Assembly: GCF_028009165.1 (NCBI RefSeq) | Contig: NC_079241.1 | Location: forward strand, 3,038,001 to 3,102,000 | Direction: 5' to 3' | Origin: Akanthomyces muscarius | Taxonomy: Eukaryota; Ascomycota; Sordariomycetes; Hypocreales; Cordycipitaceae | Length of the DNA stretch: 64,000 bases | Position numbers and translations under genes: made by a program | The notes under the pieces: model-generated | What the model saw: the letters and a program-made list of their open reading frames with translations, nothing else | Told to the model about the DNA's origin: nothing | Databases searched by the model: none | Part shown: piece after piece, positions 1-10,046 of the stretch | Numbering within the stretch: the stretch's first letter is position 1 | Layout of the letters: every line of letters begins with the position of its first letter

Positions 1-815
1 TGAGCATCGACGAAGCTGCCTCGGCCGGCGCGAAGCTGGACGGCAACGAAGTCGCCCCCCTGACCAAAGAGGAGCTGGATCGCTTCATGTCGCCCTTTGA
101 TTTGAAGCGCCTGGAGTCGTACGCCAACAACATGCTCGACTACCACGTCATCCTCGACCTGCTGCCCACCATTGCCAGCCTCTACTTTAACGGCAAGCTC
201 AAGCAGAGCGTGAACCTGACAGGTATCCAAAAGGGCATCGTCATGGCCATGGGTCTCCAGCGCAAAGACTTTGAGGCGGCGTCGCAGGACCTGACGGTGC
301 CGGCGCCGCAGCTCATGGCCATGTTCATCAAGGTGCTCCGCAAGGTGACGACGCACTTTGCCTCGCTCGTATCGGCGGCCGTGGACGCGGAGATGCCCAA
401 GGCGCAGCAGGTGGGCGTCAGCCGTGCCGACGCCAGCGCCGCGCACGACGGCGAGGACGTGGTGGGCGGCAGCGTCGACAAGTACGCGCCGCTGACGCTG
501 TCGCTCGATGATGAGCTGGCCGAGGGCGGCGACGAGGCTCTGCAGCAGCTGCGCAAGAAGCAGCGTGAGATGATTGACTCGCTGCCGCTGGACCAGTACG
601 CCATCGACGGCGAGGCTCCCGGCTGGGAGGAGGCCGAGAAGCAGCTCAAGAGCGCGGCCAAGGACGGCAAGGTCGTGAGCGTCAAGTCGTCGGGCAAGAC
701 GAAGCGCAAGGCGGCGGCGGGCTCGACGACGGCGGGCGAGGTGTACGAGGAGGTGTTTGGCGACAAGTCGTCGAGGAAAAAGGCCAAAAAGGACAAGAAA
801 GACAAGAAGGCGTAA
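1..815 (+). CDS. RNA cytidine acetyltransferase (NAT10/Kre33 family), C-terminal part
   Basis: The frame is open from base 3 with no start in the window, so this is the last ~270 residues of a gene beginning upstream. It contains the family's C-terminal segment, for example SPYDLKRL-like 'SPFDLKRLESYANNML' and 'GLQRKDFEAASQDL', and ends in a lysine-rich nucleolar-type tail (KKAKKDKKDKKA). Kre33/NAT10 proteins make N4-acetylcytidine in 18S rRNA and some tRNAs in the nucleolus and are needed for small-subunit assembly. The helicase and GNAT domains lie outside the window, so family membership rests on this tail alone. No intron is apparent in this part. Stop TAA. Confidence 0.88.
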   Translation, partial: SIDEAASAGAKLDGNEVAPLTKEELDRFMSPFDLKRLESYANNMLDYHVILDLLPTIASLYFNGKLKQSVNLTGIQKGIVMAMGLQRKDFEAASQDLTVPAPQLMAMFIKVLRKVTTHFASLVSAAVDAEMPKAQQVGVSRADASAAHDGEDVVGGSVDKYAPLTLSLDDELAEGGDEALQQLRKKQREMIDSLPLDQYAIDGEAPGWEEAEKQLKSAAKDGKVVSVKSSGKTKRKAAAGSTTAGEVYEEVFGDKSSRKKAKKDKKDKKA

Positions 816-1530
816 ATGGGCCAGCTGCATTGCTAACCAGGTCGCGGTTGGGGACGGGATAGATGTGCCTGCTTTTATCTACACTATAGGCGTTTTGTTG
901 TACTTTTCCTTTGCATTAGTTGTCTGGGGTGTTCATCCTCGTGTGGACGTGGGTACTACTGTATATACACACCATTAAAAGAACACATTGTTTTGAGCAG
1001 CCCCTGTTGGTCGAGTTGCGTGTGTAGGTTGCCATGGCGCGCAGGTCGCCACTCACGCCTCGTCTTGTGCGACTGCTTTATTTTTCTGCCAACCAAAGAC
1101 AACCCCCCCCCCAAAAGGCATCTGTGTCCGGAAGAGGGGTTGGGTTGCCCGGTTGCCCGCCAGTTTGTGCGACGAGCGACGATCCCGGACATTGGCAACG
1201 CCCGCAACCTATTGCCTCGGTGCTCGGCCATGGTTCCTTTGTTCTAATTTCAAGCAAATGTGCCACGAAGCGGTAATAGCGGGAGCCGGAAGCTTGTTTT
1301 TTTCTTCTTGAAAATCAGGAGGCGAGCTGTAGGCACAACTCGGCGCTGTGCTCTCACCTTGTGTTCAGTGTTTAGGGGACCGCGAGAACGAGATTCGACC
1401 GAGGGCGTGGCAGCTGTCAGGCGTTGGTCGTGTGTTTGCGCTGTTGCCCTCCTTCAACATCTTCCATCGCTTTGTATCCCTTGCGCACTGTTACAACCGC
1501 TTGGAGCAATTCATCTTCGTTGAACATTAA
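816..1530. other. Intergenic, no gene seen
   Basis: Holds the 3' UTR of the acetyltransferase gene and unassigned sequence with a C9 run near 1104-1112. Short ORFs on both strands overlap each other and match no family I know. A 5' exon of the next gene could lie here but I could not place it. Confidence 0.5.
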
Positions 1531-2550
1531 ACTTTAGCAAACATTACTTTTCAAATCATCCCCACCCGCCTTTCCCCCAGACCTGCCTGTTTCACGGATA
1601 TCCGGGGACGTGGAGATTTCGACGACGGCATTTGCGGATACATTGGCAAACGGCCAAACACACCACGCCCATCGACGGCAATACCTTACCAATCGGAGCC
1701 TCCAAATTCAGAGGACAAAGACTTGATCAAGAGAGAGAGAAAAGAGGGCGCCTGTTTCCAACCTGAGAAACGACACTTTCGATTGCAACTACCAAGCATC
1801 TACCACCGCCACAAGTGCTGGCCAGTATACTTTCACTGTCCGTGCTGCGGGTTCCGGCGCTTCTTCATGTGGGACGAGTGCCGCTTGTTCTGGGCGCGCT
1901 ACCAGTACATTGTCATTGATCAGGGCAACTTTCACCTGCGGCCCCGGCTGGGCCGCGGGCCGGACGAGCCGCCCGCGTGCGGCGGCGGCGTTCAGGAGCC
2001 CAAGAACCGCGAGTTTGAGCTGGGAAGGTGTCCGCGGCATGAGTGCCCGTCCTGGCAGGCGTCGCTCCGTCCACAGCTGCAGCTGCAGCACAGGATGCCG
2101 CGCACGCTGAATAGAAAGATGCCGCCGCCGCTGCCGCCAATGACGAGGGCCGGTCCTTGCTTCAGGAATGATACGAATCGTGCCCGTGAGGCGCGAGAAG
2201 AGAGGCGCAAAGGGGAGTTTGCAGCTCGGTTCTTTGTGAAGCGGCCTGTGAAGCCCCTGCCGAGGTTTGACGGTGCTGATGATGAGGAGGAGGAGAATGA
2301 TGATGGCGATGACTTTTACTATGAGACGAGGCGAGAGGAGAAACCTAGTAGAGCCGTGGACACGGAGAAGCCAGGATTGTCTGGGCAAACGCTTCGAGTA
2401 CCGGCGCCGCTGGGCTTATTGCCGTATCTGAGCGAGGACTTGTCGCAGAGCTGCGGCAGCACCATCATTGAGTCTGGCTCCGAGGTGGATAGCTGTGATT
2501 GGAATGAAACGTATCAGTCGCTTCGCGGCCTCAAGACACAGTCGGTCTAA
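1531..2550 (+). CDS. Hypothetical protein, 5' exon not located
   Basis: The frame is open from the stop at 1528-1530 to TAA at 2548-2550, but the first ATG is deep inside (near 1867, 'MWDECRLF'). If the gene is real, it must start in an upstream exon; an acceptor-like pyrimidine-rich AG ends at 1580. The middle is rich in Cys and aromatic residues ('CWPVYFHCPCCGFRRFF', then DECRLF and CPRHEC), suggesting a metal site. The C-terminal half is charged with an acidic run around 2280-2310 and ends in a Ser-rich stretch. I recognise no family. Codon use and the protein-like cysteine spacing favour a real gene, but it could be a chance ORF. Confidence 0.4.
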   Translation, partial: TLANITFQIIPTRLSPRPACFTDIRGRGDFDDGICGYIGKRPNTPRPSTAIPYQSEPPNSEDKDLIKRERKEGACFQPEKRHFRLQLPSIYHRHKCWPVYFHCPCCGFRRFFMWDECRLFWARYQYIVIDQGNFHLRPRLGRGPDEPPACGGGVQEPKNREFELGRCPRHECPSWQASLRPQLQLQHRMPRTLNRKMPPPLPPMTRAGPCFRNDTNRAREAREERRKGEFAARFFVKRPVKPLPRFDGADDEEEENDDGDDFYYETRREEKPSRAVDTEKPGLSGQTLRVPAPLGLLPYLSEDLSQSCGSTIIESGSEVDSCDWNETYQSLRGLKTQSV

Positions 2551-3389
2551 GTCGAAACGCCACCGCGTCAGTTGCCCTCCAATATCACCCTCAAGGAATG
2601 TGAGACACGGGAATAAGTTTGGTACAAAGACGGGGGATTATATAGCTGTTATGAACAAGGTATAAATAAGCCTGCTGCATAAATAATAGCGATTGATTTT
2701 TCCGGTTGTCTGACTCTTGCGTCGATTATGCCCCGCCGTCCGTCGCTGCGACACCTCGAGCTACACAGATTGATTGTGGACGTCGGACGTCTAGACTGCG
2801 AGGGCAGTGTCTTCCCACAGGGATGCCATACTTCTGTGAGTAGGCATCTGACTTCAATCATCTTCTATTACTTCGTAGCTAAGCGTCATTCTATTTGAAA
2901 AGTTGAAGGTGGTTACAGCGAACAAGGGCCTAGGCTTGGCAGAGGACACAAACACCGTATCAATATCGACAGACACAACGAGTCCATCGGCCAAAAGTGA
3001 ACCCTATATTCTAGGCCCAATTTCGGTATTGCTCAAGGTAAATGCAGAACGTAGCGAATAATCGGAATAGCCAAAATATGCCGCAATGCTACTGTGCCGG
3101 GATAGGGGGCTTCCGTTTGAGTCTGTAGCGCCGGCAAATCCATCTGTTGTCTGACCCTCCAAGATATATCGATGTCGTTAGCGTCGACCAAAATCGATGC
3201 TTCCTTTTCAACCGAAGAAAATGAATGAAATTAATGTTTTTCATTGGATGCACATTGATTCTGCTATGCAGCGAATGTGGAAATTAAGAATAGTGGGCAG
3301 GAGAGCACGCGCTTTACGTCCCTAGGTAAGAAAGGGAAAATGAAGAAGAAAAAATGGAAGAAGTCTAAATCCAGAGGAACTCGAATCCA
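2551..3389. other. Intergenic, no gene seen
   Basis: AT-richer sequence with no ORF resembling a known protein on either strand. It separates the orphan ORF from the ankyrin relic. Confidence 0.5.
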
Positions 3390-3959
3390 TCAATGAGGGA
3401 TCTGATGTAGTCATAAAAAAGTTGGGTTTCCCATCAAGCCACAAAGCCGGCCGACAACGTGATACAGGCGGCTCGTTGTCTTTTGTCCCACGGAGCAGGC
3501 GCTACCATCAAGACAGAGGAGAAGTAGACAGCACTGCATTGCCTTGAATTATACTGCGATTGGGATATTCTGTGATAGGATAATTGCCTTTGTCGAGGAG
3601 CTGCTGTCAGATCACGGCGTTGATCCTCACGCAGCGGCTGTTTTGCTACGTAGGGTGTCTGGCATCGAGCCCAGCGGCGGTATGCCTCGGGGATATTGTT
3701 TGCACGGGCAATGGGGAGTCCAGAAAGTCTCAAAATGGTGGCCGGCCATAAACTAGCGATTCTGTCGTGGGCCGCCGAGCGAGGCGCTTTGGGGGTTCTC
3801 AAGGCTCTATTATCTCACGGCGGCCTCGACGCCTCAGCATGGGGGAGGGGTATGTCCTTCCCAACTAGACTGGCAGTAGAATCACAGTTCTTGAAGGGAC
3901 AAGCTAAGCTTGCCAATCGCATTATTAAACTGCACTTGGAAGCCGGCGCCGGATTCTAG
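3390..3959 (+). pseudogene. Ankyrin-repeat protein relic
   Basis: Ankyrin-type pieces occur in order but in different frames: 'NVIQAARCLLSHGAGATI' near 3459-3510, then after a TAG at 3525-3527 'TALHCLE', then 'FVEELLSDHGVDPHAA' near 3590-3636, then 'AAERGALGVLKALLSHGG' near 3770-3824 and 'RIIKLHLEAGAGF' before a stop at 3957-3959. Each has the helix-turn-helix and 'LLshGAd' signature of the repeat, yet no single frame or simple intron joins them. The TAG stands where ankyrin repeats usually have a residue before T-A-L-H and would follow from CAG to TAG. I read this as a decayed gene; a multi-intron gene with unusual splice sites is the alternative. Confidence 0.5.
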
Positions 3960-4390
3960 GGTGCTGGGTCACAACTGGTAGGTATTGTGGTGAGGTGAAT
4001 AGCTCTATGAACTCGAAGCGGTGACTTCGTCCCATGTTCGCCATTACATGATGGGAAAGGATGATCTGTAGATGCCGAGGCTCAGTGGCTTAGTTTGGTG
4101 GTCCAGCCGGGTATGATTGGACAATTCAGACTGGGGAAAGTGGCATTAGCTCAATGCGGGTTGCGCGGAGATGCGTTGTATATGTAGCGGGGCCGGCCAT
4201 GGTTCGTCCACGAACCATTGAGATGTTCATGACGCAAAGAATGCCCACAATAAAGCAAAAGAGCGCCCAACTTGATAAAACTCTCCGTTGCCCATGTTCC
4301 ACTGTTGATCTCCGTTTGTCCCTCAATAACCTCAACACACCTCGTCGTGCCCGTATTGCTTGTGAAGCTACCCCTGCCCGTCACCCCACG
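3960..4390. other. Intergenic, promoter region of the lipase gene
   Basis: The frame stays open upstream of the lipase start to 4154, but the residues there do not resemble a secreted protein and the signal peptide begins at 4391, so this stretch is taken as promoter and 5' UTR. Confidence 0.5.
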
Positions 4391-5854
4391 ATGCGCCGAC
4401 TTACACGCCTCGCCGCCTTCCTCGGCCTCTTGCCGCTGGCCGCCCTCGCCGAGCAAGTCGCCAACTTCAACATCTCCCAGCAAGCCGCCTTGGCGCACGA
4501 CTGCGGCGCCACATGCCAGGCGCGCCTCAACCTCACCATCCCCGCCGACCAGGCCGCCGTCGGGCTCGACTTTGACGTGGACTTTTACGCCACCGCCGCC
4601 AACTTTTCCGCAGCCTCCTCCCGGCCCGGCGACGTGCTCAAGCTGCAGCCCGTGGACCCTTCCGCGCTGCGGCTCGACGGCGGCGCCACCACGTACCGCT
4701 TCCAGTACGTGTCCGTCGACGCCGACGGCAGCGCGGTGCCGGTGACGGCCTTTGTCGCGTTCCCCTTTACGCCGCACATCCCGGCCGAGGGCGACGGCGA
4801 GGCCCCGGCCAAGTACCGCCTCGCGGCGTTTGCGCACGGCACGATTGGCATCTTCCGCGGGTGCGCGCCGTCCAACAGCGACGTGCTCTACGACTACGGC
4901 ACCTGGCAGCCCGTCCTGCAGCGCGGGTACGCCGTCGTCGCGACCGACTACGCGGGGCTGGGCAACAACGCCACGTCCCACAAGTACCTCTACCTGCCGG
5001 CGCACGCCAGCGACGTGTACTACTCGGTCGTGGCTGCGAGGAAGCTCTTTGGCGGGCGCCTGACGGACGAGTGGGTGAGCTTCGGCCACTCGCAGGGCGG
5101 CGGCGCCGCGTGGAAGCTCGCCGAGAGCAGCTACGTGCGCAACGACACGGCGTATCTGGGCACCGTGGCCGTGGCGCCGGCCACGTACGCCGCGGACCAA
5201 ATCTACGAGGCGGCTTCTGACAGCAGCGGCGGTAGCAACAGTAGCAGTGGTGCCAAGGGCGCCGGCGTCGGCTTCCTCCCGCTGATCCCCACGGCTGTGA
5301 AGCGCATCATCCCGTCCTACAACGAGACCATCCTCGCGCCTGCCCTCAAGAAACGCGTCGCCATGGTCGAGGACGCGCAGCTCTGTCTCGAGGGCGTCCT
5401 CGGGCTGACGCTCGACCTCGACCTCGCGCAGATTGTGTCCCTGCCCGGCGCGCTGCACGACCGCCCGACGCTGCTGCGCTGGCAAAACATGTCGGCCCCC
5501 GCGCAGGGGGACGCCTCGCCGGCGCCGATCCTGGTGGTGCAGGGGCAGCGCGACACGGCGGTGCGGTGGCAGACGACGGTGGACGCGTGGGAGCGCGCGT
5601 GCGGCGCGGGCAACGAGGTGCATCTGAGGCTGTTCCCGACCCAGGGGCACCGGCCGAGCCTGTCGGCGGGTTCGCCCGAGTGGCTGGCCTGGATGGATGG
5701 GCTGTTTGAGAAGAAAAAAACATTGGGTGGAAAAGCGGCGTGTAGGAAAAAGTGCACAAAGTATACGAGGGAGCCGTTTGATGCACAGTATGTGAGGGCG
5801 CCGACGGATGTGGATCTGAAGCCGTATTTGGGACCACTGGCCAACGCCATGTGA
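4391..5854 (+). CDS. Secreted lipase-like alpha/beta hydrolase
   Basis: 487 residues, intronless. Residues 1-19 (MRRLTRLAAFLGLLPLAALA) form a signal peptide, which decides the start at 4391 over the in-frame ATG at 4154. The nucleophile elbow G-H-S-Q-G-G gives Ser234; Asp388 (GQRDTAVR) and His420 (QGHRPS) complete a credible catalytic triad. The layout resembles fungal secretory lipases (LIP family), which release fatty acids from acylglycerols outside the cell; the true substrate cannot be read from sequence. Several N-glycosylation sequons (NFS, NAT, NDT, NET) are present. A Ser/Gly-rich insert lies near residues 277-290. No functional link to neighbours is evident. Confidence 0.83.
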   Translation: MRRLTRLAAFLGLLPLAALAEQVANFNISQQAALAHDCGATCQARLNLTIPADQAAVGLDFDVDFYATAANFSAASSRPGDVLKLQPVDPSALRLDGGATTYRFQYVSVDADGSAVPVTAFVAFPFTPHIPAEGDGEAPAKYRLAAFAHGTIGIFRGCAPSNSDVLYDYGTWQPVLQRGYAVVATDYAGLGNNATSHKYLYLPAHASDVYYSVVAARKLFGGRLTDEWVSFGHSQGGGAAWKLAESSYVRNDTAYLGTVAVAPATYAADQIYEAASDSSGGSNSSSGAKGAGVGFLPLIPTAVKRIIPSYNETILAPALKKRVAMVEDAQLCLEGVLGLTLDLDLAQIVSLPGALHDRPTLLRWQNMSAPAQGDASPAPILVVQGQRDTAVRWQTTVDAWERACGAGNEVHLRLFPTQGHRPSLSAGSPEWLAWMDGLFEKKKTLGGKAACRKKCTKYTREPFDAQYVRAPTDVDLKPYLGPLANAM

Positions 5855-6278
5855 CCAAGGAAAATGAAATGATGGATATAGGATGTGAATGCCTGTTGTA
5901 ATTTGCAGGGCAATATGGGAGATTGTTAGGTCATATGCGTGGAGTTCGTGCTCGCGGTACTCTCGACTTTTCTGTATGGCCCGGCAGATGATGCTTCCCG
6001 ACACTGCTCTTCACAGGCCTCAAAAAGGGATTGGCGAAACTGCAAAATTTCTGCATGCCAGTAGGTGCTGCGAAAAGTCAGAAAAGGCACACCAATATCC
6101 GCCTGATTCGTTCTCATAGTGCGGGGATACACCGGAGTTAGGGCATGGCGTTACTATAATCTCCATGACATTGTCGAAACACCATGTAACTAAGATACGC
6201 ATTTGCCAACTTGCATCCATAATCTGCTTCATCTTGTACAGCTACATCGAATTTTACACAAGTACTAAAATCGAAATC
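5855..6278. other. Intergenic between lipase and dehydrogenase genes
   Basis: Tandem genes on the same strand; no ORF of note. Contains the lipase 3' UTR and the promoter of the dehydrogenase gene. Confidence 0.5.
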
Positions 6279-7269
6279 ATGTCACAAGTTGCATCAGGCA
6301 TGTCCCCCGGGACATTCACGACGCCCTCGAGTCCACTGCGGTGGCTCATCACCGGCTGCTCCTCTGGTCTCGGCCTCGCCCTCGCACGGTACGCCCAGTC
6401 GCAGGGCCACTACGTTATTACCACATCGCGCAGCCCCTCCAAGACGCCTGAGCTTGCCGCCGAGATTGAGCGTGACGGCAAAAAACACGGGCGGTGGGTG
6501 CAGCTCGACGTCACAGACCCAGACAGCGGCGCCGTCATCAAGATGCTCGAAGAGGAAGACGGTCTGCCAATTGACGTGCTGGTGAGCAATGCGGCCGCGT
6601 CGGTGCATACCGTCGTCGAGGCATTTACAGAAGACGAGGTCCAGAAGCAGATGGAGGTGCTGTACTTGGGGCCGTTTCGACTGATTCGCGCCGCGGTGCC
6701 GTACATGCGCCGACGGCGATTCGGCATCATGGTCAACATAAGTACCGGTGCGGCCCTCGAGGGCCGAGAGAGCATGGGGACGTATGCCTCTGGCAAGGCG
6801 GCGACCGATGGTGAGTTCTCCCGCATGTCAACTCCCGATTGTGATAAGCAACGTTTTGCTAAAAGAGTTGGAAGCCATGATCAAGGTGCTGGCCAAAGAA
6901 GTGGCCGAGTTCAACATTCGCACGCTGACTGTGCATCTCGGCTCCTTCAACACCAACATGCCGACGGCCGCGGCGTCAGGCAGCGCGCCCTTGCCAGGGG
7001 ACTACAAAGACAGCATCGCAGACCAAACCATCAACGTCATGCAGGATGGGCCATTTGTGCCGCGCGGGGACAAGGACAAGGCGGCTCGCCAGATATTTGA
7101 CGTGGCCCTGGGCCGGGGCGCTGGCAAAGGCCACGAGGGCGAGTTTTTCCTTCCGCTGGGTGAGGAGATGCCCGCGAGGATTAAGCTGGTGCGCGATCGG
7201 CTAGATCACTGCCTCGCAGTGTATGGTGACGTGTGCACCAGCGTCGGGCTAGATGTCGCACTTGACTAG
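6279..7269 (+). CDS. Short-chain dehydrogenase/reductase (classical SDR)
   Basis: Exons 6279-6810 and 6866-7269 (311 residues). The 55-bp intron has a GTGAGT donor and an AAAG acceptor; splicing restores 'YASGKAATDELEAMIKVLAKEV', the SDR active-site helix. Cofactor motif TGCSSGLG near residues 26-33, NAA motif, and catalytic Ser (ISTG) with Y-A-S-G-K follow in the usual order. The family uses NAD(P)H to reduce or oxidise carbonyl/hydroxyl groups on small molecules; substrate is unknown. Without splicing, the reading frame runs on into a different tail and loses the C-terminal third. The start is the ATG giving MSQVASG; an earlier in-frame ATG at 6165 would add a hydrophobic stretch not typical of the family. 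Confidence 0.87.
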
Positions 7270-7369
7270 CTTGCAAGACGTTGGATAGAGCAGCTCGTCA
7301 CTCACTTACAACGGACACAAACACAATACCAATGACTCTTTGTACCTTGTTGTCTTTACTGAAACTTTC

Positions 7370-8970
7370 TTACCATTTGTGAAAGGCCATGTCGACGCAA
7401 TACACACGCTCCTCATTCACCAGGCGCCATTCTAATGAGACCGACAGCCGCATGATCCCAGGACCCATCACTATGATCGAATCACGAGTTCCTTGGAACG
7501 ACGATAGAAGCGACTTTTCAAACTGACCACTCGGTTGTAGCACCTTGTCTGCGAGATCGGAGCTCAGCAGCAACGCGAACGATTTCTTCTTTTCTTCGAG
7601 TTTGCAAACTACCAACACTGCGGTAGGCAAACCATCAGAAGCGCAAGGTACTCCGGCCACACGCAATTCAAACCACACAAAGACAGTGAACTCGCTCGCG
7701 CCGTGCGTATAAATCGCACGCTGCGCCGCGACCCAGTCATCTTCCGGGTGCACGCGGGTAATCTCACAACTAAACTCAGACAAGCGGGGCATACTCAATC
7801 GATGAAAACCTTGCCGCAGGAATATGGCATTGTGGTGGCCCGTCAACAGTCTCTGTGCATAGGCGGGCGAGATGCGCTTCAAAAGGTAAATGCGCTTTCG
7901 AACAGCTGCGCTCGCGCGGCCCCCCTGCGGCGCATTGCCGAAACGGTCGCTCTCGACGCGACTGTAACCCCGCCGCCGTGCGCGCGAACCCAGATGCCGA
8001 CTACGGCGCGCGCCGGCCACGACAACACGTTGAGCAGCAGCAGCACGCGGCCGTCTTCAAGCTCGGTCAGGTTCGCCTCGACGCGTATGCCTTTGTTAGT
8101 GAGCATATACTCAGGGCCCAGGGCGGGGTTCCACCCGGGAAGAATGTGAGAGCCGCCGATGAACCGGTCCGGCGACGGCGCAAAGACGCCATGGAACGGC
8201 TGCTTGACTGCGCCTTGCTCGTTGTCAGGATGACGCCACGCAAACAGGCTCAAGTCATTCGTCTCTTTGGAGATTTCGTCTTGCAGTCGTAGAAAAGCCC
8301 TTTCACCCTCGCCGTAAAGAAGTGGCATGTTGACATCAAAAATGCCGAGCAGGCAGTACGCCAAGTCCTCTGGACGTGTCGTCTCTCGCGAGGCTGCCCA
8401 CGACATGCGCTGCGCGACGGACAGCCCAAACATACGGCCGGGTTTTTCAAGCACCGCCTCGCTAATATTAGTAATGTCACACAGCTCCCGCTGCAGGTCC
8501 TGCTTTGTGCCGCGAAACGCCCAGTCTCGGTCGTAGAACTCAACAACAGCTGGCGCCAGCAGTTCCTGCAGCGTCCAGCCCCGACGGAACCAGCGACAGT
8601 CTTCTAGTCTTGACAGATCTCCTGTGTCAGGCAAGAGGTCATTCAGCCAGACATGGCAGACGGCGGCGTTCTGGTACCAACGAAACATGGAGTTGATGGC
8701 CTCGGTCAGCTCGGCGCTGCTGGACTTGTCGATGCACACGGTGTCGACCCATGCGTAGCCGAGACCAGCCGCGGCGGCGAGGTGGCAGCAGCGTGCTATC
8801 TTGGCATAGCCGTCCTTGCGAGAGTGCACCTGCAGGTCGCCGTTGGTAAACTGAGCAAGGGTGAGCTCGTCGGCACTCCAAGTATGGGAGAGGATGGCGT
8901 AGCGAGGGATATCCTGTTCGGCGCCGTAAAAGACCTCCAGCCCCAGGGACTGGACATTGATGAGGCGCAT
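7370..8970 (-). pseudogene. HET-domain protein gene with a one-base frameshift
   Basis: Starts MRLINVQSL, the usual HET-domain opening, at 8970. HET motifs follow: 'YAILSHTW' (residues 24-31), 'WVDTVCIDK' (74-82) and 'RGWTLQELLAP' (130-140), then a 'PEDLAYCLLGIFDVNMPLLYGEG' type segment. Near residue 332 the frame shifts: after 'GIWVRAHGGG' reading stops 34 codons later, but the next frame continues 'YSRVESDRFGNAPQGG' to a stop at 7370. One extra G in the run at 7967-7979 would join them into a 533-residue protein. HET proteins trigger heterokaryon-incompatibility cell death. A sequencing error, strain-specific inactivation, or a 43-bp intron (GTAGTC...TTACAG) are the options; the last removes conserved residues, so I prefer an indel. 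Confidence 0.75.
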
Positions 8971-10046
8971 TTCGTCAGATGTGAAGAGACGGGAGGTCAC
9001 TTGTCGCAGGAGCACCTCTGCGGGCATGTGCTGGTAGTGAGTCGACCACTGCCTTATTCTGGGTAGATGAGGCTGCAGTGGCGCTACAGCTCTCAGCCGC
9101 AGACACATGATGCCACGCCATTTATCCAACAAGTTGAGGATGAGGGTAAAGAGTTGACCGAACAATTCAAGTCCGCCCGGGATAGTGATGAGCTTATCTT
9201 CGTTGCTCTTCTGAATTCATCTTGTCCGTATTTTCACTCTGCACGCGTGTTCTTGAAGCGGTTTGACGAGGTTGTCACACAGTGCAACCTACTGGCAGTA
9301 AGCAGTTAGTATTTGTGTGCGTTGAAATTGGCGCATGACCTCGTGTTACAAAAGAAGGCTCCTGTGTGCCCTGAATGTGCCTAATCGCCGCAACATGCAA
9401 AGTTGCGCATGCGACGCCAGATGCAATTCTTGTGCAGGGTGGGCTTCGGCAGCATCGGCATCGCGCCCGACGTCATTTGCGGCGCCGCCAATCTGGCAGG
9501 GCGACGGCGACCCCTGCCGAGTAAGTTAGTTGAACTGAATAACGCCCGACTAATAATACTAGACCTAATACCAAGCGCTGGCACACTAATATTATCCCCT
9601 TTCTGCGTGTCAGGTAAGCAGAAGGTGGGTGCGGCCAAAACTGGGGAAGAAAAAAAGTCCATGGAGTGAAAAAAGGCCGCTCGAACCGGGACACGCGGGA
9701 TTGGATTGGGTGGTGTATTTCGCTCACTCCGGGTTTTGGCGAGAAGAAATATTTGCCTCTTCTTTGGACTGATTCTGTTCTTCTCAATTCAACATCATTT
9801 GCTCCGATTGAATTGCGAAACAATCCAGGACGAGAATCTGTTTCATCGCTAGTGGAAAAGAACGCCCTTGCGTTTGTTGCTGCTGCCTTCATTGCTCCAG
9901 TCCAAATCCACAGTCCAAGTGTGCCCCATAAAAATTATCAGCAAGTGCTAGTTATTGCGCATCGTCAACAAGTCGCAGACTTTCTCCTTCTTCACCCTCG
10001 CGTCATATTCTTCCATCTTTCTGTCATCCCACCCTCCCCAATCGAC
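8971..10046. other. Divergent promoter region, about 1.1 kb
   Basis: Lies between the divergent HET gene and the membrane-protein gene. In-frame sequence continues upstream of both starts but does not look like protein. Contains pyrimidine-rich stretches before the 10047 start. No recognised site. Confidence 0.5.

Noticed and set aside
4151..6004. Long minus-strand ORF (617 codons) across the lipase gene
   Set aside because: It is the Arg/His/Val-rich antisense shadow of a GC-rich coding frame; the plus strand has a signal peptide and catalytic triad.
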